From Sphingobium fuliginis (lineage in GTDB: Bacteria; Pseudomonadota; Alphaproteobacteria; Sphingomonadales; Sphingomonadaceae), in the NCBI RefSeq assembly GCF_004152845.1, contig NZ_SEON01000004.1, forward strand, positions 248,001 to 312,000: a DNA stretch of 64,000 nt. The letters are read 5' to 3'. Each line of letters begins with the position of its first letter. Positions within the stretch are counted from its first letter, which is position 1. The notes under the pieces were generated by a model. That model was not told the origin of the DNA and searched no databases. It saw nothing but the letters and a program-made list of their open reading frames with translations. Below, piece by piece: positions 26,382-36,556 of this stretch. The translations under genes were made by a program, and so were the position numbers.

Positions 26382-28826
26382 TCAGAAATTGACCGCGGCG
26401 CTGAACCGGAAGGATCGGCCCAGGATCGGGCGCGCCAGGATCGGGCCGGAGCCTTGCCCGCCGATGATGCGCGGATTGCCCTCCGTCAATCCGATCTCGT
26501 CGGTCAGGTTGTTGCCCGTGACGGCCAGGCGGATGCGGTCGTTGACGGTGACAGCCACGCCCGCGTCAAGCTGGTAGAAATTCGGCAGCAACTGGTTGTT
26601 CTCCGGATCGGAGAAGCGGTCCCCGGTATATTGCAGCGTCGCGAAGACGGAGGGTTTGAGGCTGCCCACCGGTACTTCATAGGCCGGGGTGACGCGCCAG
26701 GCCCATTTGGGCTGCCGCTGCACGCGGTTGCCGGTGTTGTCGATCGTGCCGCCGCCGCTGAAAAAGCCGCGATAGGTGGCATCCAGCCAGGTCAGCGCGC
26801 CGGAAATGCTGAACCCCTCGAACGGCCGCAGCGCGCCTTCCAGTTCCACGCCCGTCGCCTTCGCGCCGCCATTCGAACTGATCGGCACATTGTTGATCAG
26901 CGTCGTGGTGGCAAGACCATCGAACTTGTTGTGGAACACCGTCGCATAGAGATTGGCGAGGGCAGTCGATATTTTCACGCCCGCTTCATAGGTATCCACC
27001 TCGGCAACGGCGGCAAGGCCGGTCTTGTCTGCAATATTGGTGGCGGACGCCTCGCGCAGATTGTCGAATTGCGGGAAGCTGTTGCCCCGGCTGTACCGGG
27101 CGAACACACCGATCTCCCGGCTGAAATCGTAATTCGCGCCCACGGTCCACGACCAGGCCGAGTCCCGGTAACGGATTGAGCGCGGCGGCCCCAGCCGAGT
27201 AATCGCATTGTCGTACAATGTGTTGGGATTGCCGTCCAGATCGAACGAACCGCCATCGGCCGATGTGCTGAGCGTCGCATCGACCACATGGCGCTGCCAC
27301 CGCACGCCGCCATCCACGCGCAGTTCGGGCGTGATCTGCAATTCATCCACCGCGTAGAAGGCATAGTCCTTGCCCTCATAATTGCCGCGCACCTGGAAGG
27401 CGGGCCCGCTGGAGAAACCGTTGAGCGTCGCTGCCTGCAACACCCCGGCTCCACTGGTCAGCGTCATGTCGAGCCGCCGCGCATTGGGTTCCGCCTGCAA
27501 CAGCACCTGATTGCCCAGCACCCATTGGTCGCGGGTGGTGTAGTCCGCGAAATAATAGCCGCCGGTCAGCTTGTTGTTGCCCGATGCCCATTCCAGCGCG
27601 CTGTCCGCGACGAAGGAGGAGATCTTCTTGCGCACTTCCCAGATGCCGGCGCGCAGCACCTGCGTATTGGCTCCGGTCGGAACCACGCCACCGCCATTGG
27701 CATAGGTGAGCGAGGCCAGCGTCGCGCCCGTTCCGCCCAGCGTCTGCGCCATGGCGGAAGCGGCCACCGGCGCCGCCACCGGCACCAGCCCCACCGTGTC
27801 GGCGCGCCCGCCCAGGAAGCTCATGCGCTCGCGGAAACGCAGCCCGTCGACCAGTTCGTAGTCGAAGGTGATGCCGGTGTTGATCACCTTGGCCCCGCGG
27901 CCGTCGGCCAGATCGACGGCGCGCCCGACCAGATTGGTGACGCGGCGCGTATCCGGACCGTTCAGCGTGTCCGTCCCCGCATCGAAGCCGGGATAGGCGC
28001 TGATCTTGCCGCCGTTCGAGACGACGGGGATCGGCAGCAGCCACTGGCCGTGATCGTTGAGATAGCGGGCATATACCTCCACGGAACCGCGGCCGCCAAA
28101 GTCATGATGGATGTTCGCGGTGATCTGGCCGCCCTTTTCCGCCCGATAGCGCGGATCGCGAATGCCGTTGCCCTGCGCGTAGAAGCCGCCGACCATGAAA
28201 CCCGTGTCGGGGCTGAGCGGGCCGGAGACCCAGGCGTCGCCGCGAATTTCGTCATAATCGGTATAGGAAATCTTGGCGGAACCCTTGAAATCCGCCCCGC
28301 CGATCCGCGGCACGACGTTTACGGTCAGGCCCGGCTGGCCGCTGGAGAAGAGTGAGCCGGTGCCGCCGCGCACCGCTTCGACGCGCTGCACCGTCTCGTC
28401 CAGCCGGATGAGTTGCGAGTTTTCCAGGAAGGATAATGTCGGCGGCGGAAAGATCGGCACGCCGGCAAGCTGGAAGGTCACGAACTGCGCGTCGCCACCC
28501 GACGGATAGCCGCGCACGAAGATATTGGCGCCGTTCTGGCCACCGGAGCTTTCCGCCATGACGCCCGGCACGGTGCGCAGAAGGTCGGCGGTGCTGTTGG
28601 GCGCCGCCCGCGTGATCGCTTCGCTATTGAGCGAGGTGACGGCGAAGGACGCATCCTGCCGCCGCGTGCCCGCGCCGGCGGTGCCGACGACCACGATCTC
28701 GACGTCGCTGGCTTCTTCCGGCGGAGCGGCGCTGCTGCCTGCAACCTGGGCCAGGGCGGGAAAGGCGGTGAAAAAGGCGCTGACGGTAACACCCGCCATC
28801 AGGCGGCGTTGAAGGCTTTTCGGCAT
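26382..28826 (-). CDS. TonB-dependent receptor (sulfatase-linked)
   Basis: An 814-residue outer-membrane receptor from the ATG at 28826, chosen because GAGGGAGGAAG precedes it and the signal peptide follows (MPKSLQRRLMAGVTVSAFFT). The plug shows TADLLRTVPGVMAESSGG, NIFVRGYPSGGD and VEAVRGGTGSLFSSGQPG; the barrel ends FRFSAAVNF with the terminal Phe typical of such barrels. Together with two sulfatases it looks like a small system for uptake of a sulfated glycan or sulfate ester. No glycoside hydrolases are present. Confidence 0.9.
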   Translation of the reverse strand: MPKSLQRRLMAGVTVSAFFTAFPALAQVAGSSAAPPEEASDVEIVVVGTAGAGTRRQDASFAVTSLNSEAITRAAPNSTADLLRTVPGVMAESSGGQNGANIFVRGYPSGGDAQFVTFQLAGVPIFPPPTLSFLENSQLIRLDETVQRVEAVRGGTGSLFSSGQPGLTVNVVPRIGGADFKGSAKISYTDYDEIRGDAWVSGPLSPDTGFMVGGFYAQGNGIRDPRYRAEKGGQITANIHHDFGGRGSVEVYARYLNDHGQWLLPIPVVSNGGKISAYPGFDAGTDTLNGPDTRRVTNLVGRAVDLADGRGAKVINTGITFDYELVDGLRFRERMSFLGGRADTVGLVPVAAPVAASAMAQTLGGTGATLASLTYANGGGVVPTGANTQVLRAGIWEVRKKISSFVADSALEWASGNNKLTGGYYFADYTTRDQWVLGNQVLLQAEPNARRLDMTLTSGAGVLQAATLNGFSSGPAFQVRGNYEGKDYAFYAVDELQITPELRVDGGVRWQRHVVDATLSTSADGGSFDLDGNPNTLYDNAITRLGPPRSIRYRDSAWSWTVGANYDFSREIGVFARYSRGNSFPQFDNLREASATNIADKTGLAAVAEVDTYEAGVKISTALANLYATVFHNKFDGLATTTLINNVPISSNGGAKATGVELEGALRPFEGFSISGALTWLDATYRGFFSGGGTIDNTGNRVQRQPKWAWRVTPAYEVPVGSLKPSVFATLQYTGDRFSDPENNQLLPNFYQLDAGVAVTVNDRIRLAVTGNNLTDEIGLTEGNPRIIGGQGSGPILARPILGRSFRFSAAVNF

Positions 28827-29085
28827 GACTTCCTCCCTCTTCCGAAGTCGGCGCGATCGATGCCCCGCCGATCTGCCGCTGACATACTGCATCTGTTTTC
28901 GATGACGGAATGGAAAGTGCATCCATAGCCGCTATGCTCTTCTTTTTTCCGCGCAATCGTTGCATTAATGTCTCAATGGAGAGAGGTTTTCCTTTGATCC
29001 CTCCCGTGAAGAGAGCGAGAAGAAGCCGGTCCGCGCGGCACGGGGGCGCATCATAATAAAGTCTTCGGTCAAGGAGAGAGGAACC
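28827..29085. other. Divergent promoter region, TonB receptor / trehalase
   Basis: About 260 bases between the divergently transcribed receptor and trehalase genes. The A/T-rich part around 28930-29060 (ending ATAATAAAGTC) probably holds the promoters. No gene or strong repeat is seen. Confidence 0.4.
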
Positions 29086-30666
29086 ATGCACGTCCGATCC
29101 GCCATGAAGTCGTCGCCCTGGCGGCGTATCGTCATGCTGGCTGCAATATTGACGCTGCCGGCGTCGATTTCGGCCCAAACCTCCCCGGCGGAGATTTATG
29201 GCGACCTGTTCCGGGCCGTGCAGACGCAGCGGCTGTTCCCCGACGGCAAGACCTTCGTCGACGCAGTGCCCCGGCGCGCGCCGGAAGCGATCATGGCCGA
29301 TTTCCGAAGCAGCAGGCCGCAGGACAAGGAAGCGCTGCGCAGCTTCGTCCTCGCCAATTTCGCCGTGCCGGGCGTCAATGACCGTAACGCCGGCACCCTG
29401 CGCCGGCACATCCGGACGCTCTGGCCCACGCTGGTGCGCCAGCCCGAAGCGGTTGCGCCGGGCAGTTCCGCCCTGCCGATGGAGGCGCCCTATGTCGTGC
29501 CGGGCGGCCGCTTCCGCGAAATCTATTATTGGGACAGCTATTTCACCATGCTCGGCCTGGCCGTCGACGGGCAGCAGCCGCTGATCGAATCCATGCTGAC
29601 GGATTTCACGGCGGCCATCGAGCGCTATGGCCATATTCCCAACGGCATGCGCAGCTATTATCTGGGCCGGTCGCAGCCGCCCTTTTTCGCGCTGATGCTG
29701 GGCCTGTCGAAACAGGGCGATCCCGCGGTCGACGCCCGACGGCTTGCCGCGTTGCGCCGCGAATATGATTATTGGATGACGGGCGCCAGCTGTGTCGACG
29801 CCGGCGGCGCATGCGCGCGGGTCGTCAAAATGCCGGACGGCACGCTGCTCAACCGCTATTGGGACGATGTTCCTCAGCCCCGCGACGAATCTTATGCCGA
29901 AGATGTGGCGACGGCGGCAGAGGACCGGACGCGCCCCGCCCAGGCGCTCTACCGCCATCTGCGCGCCGGGGCGGAAAGCGGATGGGACTTCAGCAGCCGC
30001 TGGCTGGCGGACCCGCGCCGGCTTTCATCGATCCGCACCGCCGACATCGTGCCCGTCGACCTCAACAGCCTGATGCTGATCGTGGAGGAGACCATCGCCC
30101 GCCGTTGCGGCGAAGCGCGGGACGGCGCCTGCGCCGATCGCTTCACCCGTCTGGCAAGGCAGAGGCGGGGAGCGCTGGACCGCTATTTCTGGGTGGCGCG
30201 CGAGGGCCGCTATGCCGATTGGGACCGCACCGCCCGCAAGCCGACGCCGGTTCTGTCGGCCGCCACGCTCTACCCGCTGTTCGCCGGCGCCGCTTCGCCC
30301 GCCCAGGCGAAGGCGGTCGGCGCGACCGTGCGGAGCCGGTTGCTGGCGGTGGGCGGGCTGCGCACAACGACGCTGCGCACCGGCCAGCAATGGGATACGC
30401 CCAATGGCTGGGCGCCGCTGCAATGGATCGCGATTGCGGGACTTGAGCGGTCGGGAGAAGCCGCGCTGGCGCGCGAAATCGCCAGGCGCTGGCTGGGCAC
30501 GGTGACGGCCGCCTATGTCGAGACCGGCCGGATGCTGGAAAAATATGATGTGGAGGAACGCAAGCCCGGCGGCGGCGGCGAATATCCGACACAGGACGGC
30601 TTCGGTTGGACCAATGGCGTGACCAGCGCGATCATGGAGAAATATCCCGAACTTGCGCCCGAATGA
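29086..30666 (+). CDS. treA: Trehalase, GH37, exported
   Basis: A 526-residue glycoside hydrolase family 37 protein. Both family signatures are visible: PGGRFREIYYWDSYF and QWDTPNGWAPLQWIA, plus the C-terminal GGGGEYPTQDGFGWTNG. A signal peptide (about residues 13-30, ending SISAQT) sends it to the periplasm. It splits trehalose to two glucoses. It lies directly upstream of trehalose synthesis genes; making trehalose inside and degrading it outside the inner membrane avoids a futile cycle. Confidence 0.95.
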   Translation: MHVRSAMKSSPWRRIVMLAAILTLPASISAQTSPAEIYGDLFRAVQTQRLFPDGKTFVDAVPRRAPEAIMADFRSSRPQDKEALRSFVLANFAVPGVNDRNAGTLRRHIRTLWPTLVRQPEAVAPGSSALPMEAPYVVPGGRFREIYYWDSYFTMLGLAVDGQQPLIESMLTDFTAAIERYGHIPNGMRSYYLGRSQPPFFALMLGLSKQGDPAVDARRLAALRREYDYWMTGASCVDAGGACARVVKMPDGTLLNRYWDDVPQPRDESYAEDVATAAEDRTRPAQALYRHLRAGAESGWDFSSRWLADPRRLSSIRTADIVPVDLNSLMLIVEETIARRCGEARDGACADRFTRLARQRRGALDRYFWVAREGRYADWDRTARKPTPVLSAATLYPLFAGAASPAQAKAVGATVRSRLLAVGGLRTTTLRTGQQWDTPNGWAPLQWIAIAGLERSGEAALAREIARRWLGTVTAAYVETGRMLEKYDVEERKPGGGGEYPTQDGFGWTNGVTSAIMEKYPELAPE

Positions 30667-30792
30667 CGCGCACTGGCGCTGAGCGGGCTGACGTCCGGGC
30701 TGAAATTTTACTGATCCAGATCAGACCGCGCATCCTATTCGCATCCCGCGCATTTGACCGAGGCAGCCATCAGGGCCGCCGAGGGAGGCTCC

Positions 30793-31005
30793 ATGCCGGA
30801 CGATACCGAAGACAGGATTCGCGAGCGCGCCTATGCCATATGGGAGGCGCAGGGCCACCCCGAAGGATTGGCCGAGGATCATTGGCGCCAGGCCGAGGCG
30901 GAGATCGGCGGACTTCCGGAGGACAGCACCCTTCCCAATCCGCTGGCGACCGGTGCCGCCGCCGAGCTGCTCTCCAGGCCCGCCTCCCGAACGAAATCGG
31001 CCTGA
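30793..31005 (+). CDS. DUF2934 domain protein
   Basis: A 70-residue protein from the ATG at 30793 (MPDDTEDRIRERAYAIWEAQ), preceded by GGGAGG. The core RERAYAIWEAQGHPEGLAED is the DUF2934 signature. Small proteins of this family often sit beside glgX, treY or treZ genes in alphaproteobacteria; their role is unknown. It is 30 bases before glgX and probably the first gene of the trehalose operon. Confidence 0.85.
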   Translation: MPDDTEDRIRERAYAIWEAQGHPEGLAEDHWRQAEAEIGGLPEDSTLPNPLATGAAAELLSRPASRTKSA

Positions 31006-31035
31006 TTCGTCCATTCCAGCATAGCCGGAGCCCGC

Positions 31036-33141
31036 TTGAGCCAATATCCCGACCGCCTTGAGGGCGGATCACCCTACCCCCTGGGCGCCACCTTCGACGG
31101 GTTGGGCGTCAATTTCGCCATTTTCTCTGCCAATGCAGACCGGGTCGACCTTTGCCTGTTCGATCCGAAAGGCCGCAAGGAAATCGCCCGCCTGACCCTG
31201 CCGGAATGCACGGATGAGGTCTGGCACGGCTATCTGCCCGATGCGCGGCCCGGCCTGCTCTATGGCTATCGCGTGCACGGACCCTATGCGCCGGAACAGG
31301 GGCATCGCTTCAACCCGAACAAGCTGCTGCTCGACCCCTATGCCCGGCGTCTGTCGGGCAGCCTGCGATGGAACGACGTGCTGCACGGCTATCCGGTACG
31401 GGGGCGGCGCGCGGATCTGGGCTTCGACCGGCGGGACAGCGCGGCGGCCATGCCCAAGGCGGTGGTGACTCATGACAGTTTCGACTGGTCCCGCGACGTG
31501 CGGCCCAACGTGCCCTGGTCGGAAACCGTCATCTACGAAGCCCATGCGAAGGGACTGACCAAATTGTTGGAGGCCGCGCCGCCGCGGGAACGGGGCACCT
31601 TCGCCGCGCTCGCCCACCCCAGGGTCATCGACCATATGAAGCGGCTGGGCGTCACGACGCTGGAGCTGATGCCGATCCACGCCTTCGTGCAGGACCGCTT
31701 CCTTCAGGAAAAGGGGCTGCGCAACTATTGGGGCTATAACACGCTCAGCTTCTTCGCGCCGGAACCCAGCTATTTCGCCGGGGATACGCATGATGAACTG
31801 CGCGTCGCCGTGCGCCGGCTGCATGCCGCGGGGATCGAGGTCATTCTCGACGTCGTCTATAATCATAGCTGCGAGGGGAGCGAACTGGGGCCGACCCTGT
31901 CCTGGCGCGGTATCGACAATGCGACCTATTACAGGCTGGTGCCGGGCGAGCCGCGCTATTGCCTGAACGACACCGGCACCGGCAACACCTTCAAGCTGAC
32001 CCATGCCCGCGTGATCCAGATGGTGGCGGATTCGCTGCGTTACTGGGCGACCAGCTTCGGCGTCGACGGTTTCCGCTTCGACCTGGGGCTGACGCTGGGG
32101 CGCACCGACCATGGGTTCGATCCCAATGCCGGGCTGTTCGACGTGCTGCGGCAGGACCCGATATTGGGCCGGCTGAAGCTGATCGCGGAACCGTGGGACG
32201 TCGGCATGGGCGGATACCAGCTCGGCAATTTCCCGCCGGGCTTTGCCGAATGGAACGACCGCTTCCGCGACACCACCCGCCGCTTCTGGCGCGGCGATCC
32301 GGGGCAGCGCGCCGATCTCGCCGCGCGGCTTTCCGGCTCCGGCGACCTGTTCGACCGCCGCGCCCGCCGGCCCTGGGCCAGCGTCAATTTCCTCACCAGC
32401 CATGACGGCTACACCCTGGCCGACCTCGTTTCCTATGAGGAGCGGCATAATGAGGCCAATGGAGAGGATAATCGCGACGGGCATGACAATAATCTCTCGC
32501 GCAACTGGGGCGCGGAGGGACCGACCGACGATCCCGCCATCAACGACACGCGCAACCGGGTGCGGCGGGCCATGCTGACGACGCTGCTCGCCTCCCTCGG
32601 CACGCCGATGCTGGTGGCGGGGGACGAGTTCGGGCGGACCCAGGGCGGCAACAACAATGCCTATTGCCAGGATAATGAGATAAGCTGGCTCGACTGGTCG
32701 ATGATGGAGGGCGAGGCCGGCCAGGCCTTGTTCGACTTCACCGCCCGGCTGATCGCCCTGCGCAGGAGCCATCCCGTGCTGCGCGCATCGACCTTTCTCT
32801 ACGGCCAGGACGGCCCGGGCTCCGGCGTCGGCGACATCGAATGGTGGGACGAGCGCGGGAACCCGCTGAGCGAGGAGGACTGGAACAATCCGGAGGGGCG
32901 CGCGCTGGCGATGCGCCGCGCGCACCGATTAGAGGACGGGCGGGTAGAGGCCCTTTCGTTGCTGTTGAACGCCAGCGATGCGCCCATCGACTTCCATCTG
33001 TCGGCGCCCTCCGCTTCGCATGAAGTGCTGATCGACAGCGCCCAGCCCGAGCGCGAAGCGTTCGAGATCGCCGGCGATTATGGCGTGCAGGCCCATTCGG
33101 CCGTGCTGGTGCGCTGGGTGGACGAGAAGCCGGACGCATGA
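31036..33141 (+). CDS. glgX: Glycogen debranching enzyme GlgX
   Basis: A 701-residue GH13 isoamylase-type enzyme with an N-terminal carbohydrate module (SPYPLGATFDGLGVNFAIFS) and a catalytic barrel (DVVYNHSCEG, VDGFRFDLGLTLG, LIAEPWD, FLTSHDGYTLADL). It removes short maltooligosaccharide branches from glycogen limit dextrin. The start is a TTG at 31036 after GGAG; no ATG is in frame nearby. Its stop overlaps the treZ start (ATGA). It would supply linear maltooligosaccharides to TreY. Confidence 0.95.
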   Translation: MSQYPDRLEGGSPYPLGATFDGLGVNFAIFSANADRVDLCLFDPKGRKEIARLTLPECTDEVWHGYLPDARPGLLYGYRVHGPYAPEQGHRFNPNKLLLDPYARRLSGSLRWNDVLHGYPVRGRRADLGFDRRDSAAAMPKAVVTHDSFDWSRDVRPNVPWSETVIYEAHAKGLTKLLEAAPPRERGTFAALAHPRVIDHMKRLGVTTLELMPIHAFVQDRFLQEKGLRNYWGYNTLSFFAPEPSYFAGDTHDELRVAVRRLHAAGIEVILDVVYNHSCEGSELGPTLSWRGIDNATYYRLVPGEPRYCLNDTGTGNTFKLTHARVIQMVADSLRYWATSFGVDGFRFDLGLTLGRTDHGFDPNAGLFDVLRQDPILGRLKLIAEPWDVGMGGYQLGNFPPGFAEWNDRFRDTTRRFWRGDPGQRADLAARLSGSGDLFDRRARRPWASVNFLTSHDGYTLADLVSYEERHNEANGEDNRDGHDNNLSRNWGAEGPTDDPAINDTRNRVRRAMLTTLLASLGTPMLVAGDEFGRTQGGNNNAYCQDNEISWLDWSMMEGEAGQALFDFTARLIALRRSHPVLRASTFLYGQDGPGSGVGDIEWWDERGNPLSEEDWNNPEGRALAMRRAHRLEDGRVEALSLLLNASDAPIDFHLSAPSASHEVLIDSAQPEREAFEIAGDYGVQAHSAVLVRWVDEKPDA

Positions 33142-34844
33142 CGCTCTGGGGCCCTGTCGAACTGGAAGAAGGCCGCTGGCGCTTCCGCCTTTGGGCACCG
33201 GACCGGGATGCGGTGACGCTGGAGATCGAAGACGCGGCGCCGATCGCCATGGCCGCGCAGGCGGACGGATGGTTCCTTGCCGAAGCGCCCGCCGGGCCTG
33301 GAACGCGCTACCGTTTCCGCCTCGATCCGGAACGGGCGGTGCCCGACCCCGCCTCCCGACGGCAATCCGGCGGAGTCCATGGGTGGAGCGTCATCACGGC
33401 GCTCGACCCGCCGGCCGAAAACTGGCGCGGCCGTCCCTGGACCGAAACGGTCATCTATGAAATCCATGCCGGTCTTGCAGGGGGCTTCGCTGGAGTCCGG
33501 GCCCGGTTGCCGGAACTTGCGGAACTGGGCGTGACGGCGATCGAACTGATGCCGGTCAATGCCTTCAGCGGGGCGCGGAACTGGGGTTATGACGGTGTCC
33601 TGCCCTTCGCCCCGGCCGAAGCCTATGGCTCGCCGGAAGACCTGCGCGCGCTGGTCGATGCCGCCCATGGCCATGGCCTCATGATCTTCATGGACGTGGT
33701 CTATAATCACTTCGGGCCGGACGGAAATTATCTCGGCGCCTATGCCTCGCCCTTCTTCCATGCGGAGCGGCATACGCCCTGGGGTGGCGCGGTCGCCGTG
33801 GAGCGTCCTCCGGTCGCCGCCTTCTTCCGCGAAAACGCGCTGATGTGGCTCAACGACTATGGCTTCGACGGTCTGCGCTTCGATGCCGTCCATGCCATAG
33901 GCGACGACCGGTTCCTCGACTGGCTGGCGGGTGAAATCCGCAGCGCCATCGGCCCCCAGCGCCATGTCCACCTGATGCTGGAAAATGAACGCAACGATCC
34001 CGACCGGCTCATGCCCGGCCGCTATGACGCGCAATGGAACGATGATTTCCACAATGTCCTGCATGTGCTGCTGACCGGCGAGCGGGACGCCTATTATGCC
34101 GACTTCGCCCGGCAGCCTGCGGAAAAGCTCGCCCGCTGCCTCGAACAGGGCTTCATCTATCAGGGCGAAGCCTCGCCGCACCAGCAGGGCAGGACGCGGG
34201 GCGCACCCAGCATGCATCTGCCGCCCACGGCCTTCATCGCCTTCCTCCAGAATCACGATCAGGTCGGCAACCGGGCGATGGGCGAGCGGATCATCGACCT
34301 GACCGATCCGGCACGGCTCAGGGCGGCGACGGCGCTGTTGCTGCTGATGCCGCAAATCCCGATGCTGTTCATGGGGGAGGAGGTGGGCGCGCACAGCCCG
34401 TTCCTCTTCTTCACCGATTTCCATGACGAACTGGCCGATGCCGTGCGCGAGGGGCGGCGGCGTGAATTCGCCGGTTTTGCTAGCTTTTCCAGCGCGGAAG
34501 CCCGCGCGCGCATTCCCGACCCCAATGCCCTTGAGACTTTCGGGCAGTCCCGCATCGCCGCAGGCGAGGACGCGGAGGAATGGCGCGCCCTCTACCGCAA
34601 TCTGCTTGCCCTGCGCCACGCCTATGTCGTGCCCGGTCTGGAAGGATGCCGCGCGATCGGCGCTCGGGCGCTGTCCCCGAACTGCGTCAGCGCCCGGTGG
34701 CGGCTGGGAACAGGCCGCCATCTTTCCATTCTGCTCAATCTGGGCGACGCACCCGTCGATCCGATCCTGGCCGATCCACCCCTGTTCGCCACCAATTCCC
34801 CCGGCGCCCCTGCCAGCTTCGCCGCCTGGATCGAGGAGCCATGA
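33138..34844 (+). CDS. treZ: Malto-oligosyltrehalose trehalohydrolase TreZ
   Basis: A 568-residue GH13 enzyme with an N-terminal beta module (RFRLWAPDRDAVTLEIEDA) and catalytic motifs MDVVYNHFGPDGNYLGAY, DGLRFDAVHAI, LMLENERND and LQNHDQVGNRAMG. It releases trehalose from maltooligosyltrehalose made by TreY. It overlaps glgX and malQ by four bases on either side, indicating coupled translation in one operon. Confidence 0.95.
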   Translation: MTLWGPVELEEGRWRFRLWAPDRDAVTLEIEDAAPIAMAAQADGWFLAEAPAGPGTRYRFRLDPERAVPDPASRRQSGGVHGWSVITALDPPAENWRGRPWTETVIYEIHAGLAGGFAGVRARLPELAELGVTAIELMPVNAFSGARNWGYDGVLPFAPAEAYGSPEDLRALVDAAHGHGLMIFMDVVYNHFGPDGNYLGAYASPFFHAERHTPWGGAVAVERPPVAAFFRENALMWLNDYGFDGLRFDAVHAIGDDRFLDWLAGEIRSAIGPQRHVHLMLENERNDPDRLMPGRYDAQWNDDFHNVLHVLLTGERDAYYADFARQPAEKLARCLEQGFIYQGEASPHQQGRTRGAPSMHLPPTAFIAFLQNHDQVGNRAMGERIIDLTDPARLRAATALLLLMPQIPMLFMGEEVGAHSPFLFFTDFHDELADAVREGRRREFAGFASFSSAEARARIPDPNALETFGQSRIAAGEDAEEWRALYRNLLALRHAYVVPGLEGCRAIGARALSPNCVSARWRLGTGRHLSILLNLGDAPVDPILADPPLFATNSPGAPASFAAWIEEP

Positions 34845-36556
34845 GCGACCTTCATCGCCTTGCCGCCGAAGCCGGGCTGATGCGATGCTGGACCGATGCC
34901 GATGGCGCGGGGCAGGAGGTCAGCGACGGCAGCCTGCGCGCCATATTGACGGCGCTGGACCTGCCGGCTGGGACGCCGGAGGAGATCGCCAGAAGCAGGG
35001 CCTCGCTCCGCCACCGGCTGGATCGCCTGCCGGCCATGATCACGGCGGACCGGAACAAGCCCATCCCCCTGCCCGACCGGCTGCACAACGCGCAATTGCT
35101 GGACGAAGCAGGCCATGCCGTCGACATCGGCATGGACAGCCTGCGTCGATCCGGCTTGGCGGAACCGGGCTATTACCGCCTGGAATCCGCACAGGGCAGC
35201 ATCCGCATCGCCATCGCGCCGGATTGCTGCCCGCCGATAGGCCGCCGTTGCTGGGGTGTCGCCATCCAGATCCCGTCCCTTCGCAGCTCCGGCGATTTCG
35301 GGGATTTCGGCACGCTGTGCGAGGCGGTGCGGCTGCTGGGCGCGAAGGGCGCCGATGCCGTGGCGATCAGCCCGGTCCATGCGCTGGACGACCCTGCCCG
35401 CTTCGCGCCCTATTCCCCTTCCAGCCGCCTTGCCCTCAACATCCTTTTCGGGGAAGCCGAGCCCATAGCCGCAGCGGATGGATCGGACCTGATCGACTGG
35501 AGCAAGGCCGGCCCGGCCAAATTGGCGGCGCTCCGCCAGACTGTCGGCGGTGACGACGCCGGCTTGTTGCAATCCCATGCCCGGCGTGGATTGGATGCCG
35601 TCCAGCAGGCGGCGCGGGAGGCGGGCATGGCCATCGGCCTCATCGCCGATCTTGCCGTCGGCGTCGATCCCGGCGGCAGCGACGCCCGATCCGATCCCGC
35701 CGCCTTTCTTCAGGGATTGCGGATCGGCGCGCCGCCCGACCCGCTCGGCCCCCGGGGGCAGGATTGGGGGCTGACGGGCTATAGCCCGCTGGCGCTGGTC
35801 GAACGGGGTTTCGAACCCTTCATCGCCATGTTGCGCGCCAATATGCCCGCGGGCGGCGGCATCCGCATCGACCACGGCTTTGGCCTGCAACGGCTCTGGG
35901 TCGTGCCGGAGGGACGGGCGGCGAGCGAAGGCGCCTATCTCCGCTATCCGTTCGACGATCTGCTGCGGCTGGTGAAGCTGGAAGCGTGGCGCGCCCGCGC
36001 CATCGTGATCGCGGAAGATCTGGGCACCCGGCCTGCGGGCTTCAGCGCCGCGCTGGAGGCGGCGGGCATCCATGGCATGGCGGTGCTGCCCTTCTCGCGC
36101 GATGAGGCTGGCGAATTCCTGCCCGCCGCCGCCTATCCGGCGCGATCGGTGGCGATGAGCGGGACGCATGACACGCCGACGCTGGCGGGCTGGTGGACCG
36201 GACGCGATCTTGAGTGGAGCCGCCTGCTGGATCGCGGCGGGGACAGCGGGGCGGAGCGGGACCAGCACCGCAAGGCGCTGTGGCGCGCCATCGGTGAAGC
36301 AACGCCCATGCCCGCGAAGGACGATCCGGACATGGTGATCGACCGGGCGCTCGCCTTTCTGGCCGGGACGCCTTCGTCCCTGCTTCTTGTCCCGATGGAG
36401 GATATGGTCGGCATGATCGAACAGCCCAATCTGCCGGGCACCGTCGACACGCATCCCAATTGGCGGCGGCGCCTGCCCGACAGGATGGAAAAGCTGCTCG
36501 ACCGGCCGGATGTGTCCCGCCGCATCGACCGGCTGAACCGGGAGCGGGGCGCATGA
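34841..36556 (+). CDS. malQ: 4-alpha-glucanotransferase MalQ
   Basis: A 571-residue GH77 amylomaltase from the ATG at 34841; the frame is open further upstream, but this ATG overlaps the treZ stop (ATGA). GH77 segments are visible: WGVAIQIPSLRSSGDFGDFG, IRIDHGFGLQRLWVVPEG, AIVIAEDLGTR and SGTHDTPTLAGWW. It transfers glucan chains between maltooligosaccharides, lengthening short ones so that TreY can use them. It overlaps treY by four bases. Confidence 0.95.
   Translation: MSDLHRLAAEAGLMRCWTDADGAGQEVSDGSLRAILTALDLPAGTPEEIARSRASLRHRLDRLPAMITADRNKPIPLPDRLHNAQLLDEAGHAVDIGMDSLRRSGLAEPGYYRLESAQGSIRIAIAPDCCPPIGRRCWGVAIQIPSLRSSGDFGDFGTLCEAVRLLGAKGADAVAISPVHALDDPARFAPYSPSSRLALNILFGEAEPIAAADGSDLIDWSKAGPAKLAALRQTVGGDDAGLLQSHARRGLDAVQQAAREAGMAIGLIADLAVGVDPGGSDARSDPAAFLQGLRIGAPPDPLGPRGQDWGLTGYSPLALVERGFEPFIAMLRANMPAGGGIRIDHGFGLQRLWVVPEGRAASEGAYLRYPFDDLLRLVKLEAWRARAIVIAEDLGTRPAGFSAALEAAGIHGMAVLPFSRDEAGEFLPAAAYPARSVAMSGTHDTPTLAGWWTGRDLEWSRLLDRGGDSGAERDQHRKALWRAIGEATPMPAKDDPDMVIDRALAFLAGTPSSLLLVPMEDMVGMIEQPNLPGTVDTHPNWRRRLPDRMEKLLDRPDVSRRIDRLNRERGA

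Noticed and set aside
24903..27179. 758-codon plus-strand frame opposite a sulfatase and the TonB receptor
   Set aside because: Both known families are clearly on the minus strand in this interval; the plus frame has no recognisable sequence.
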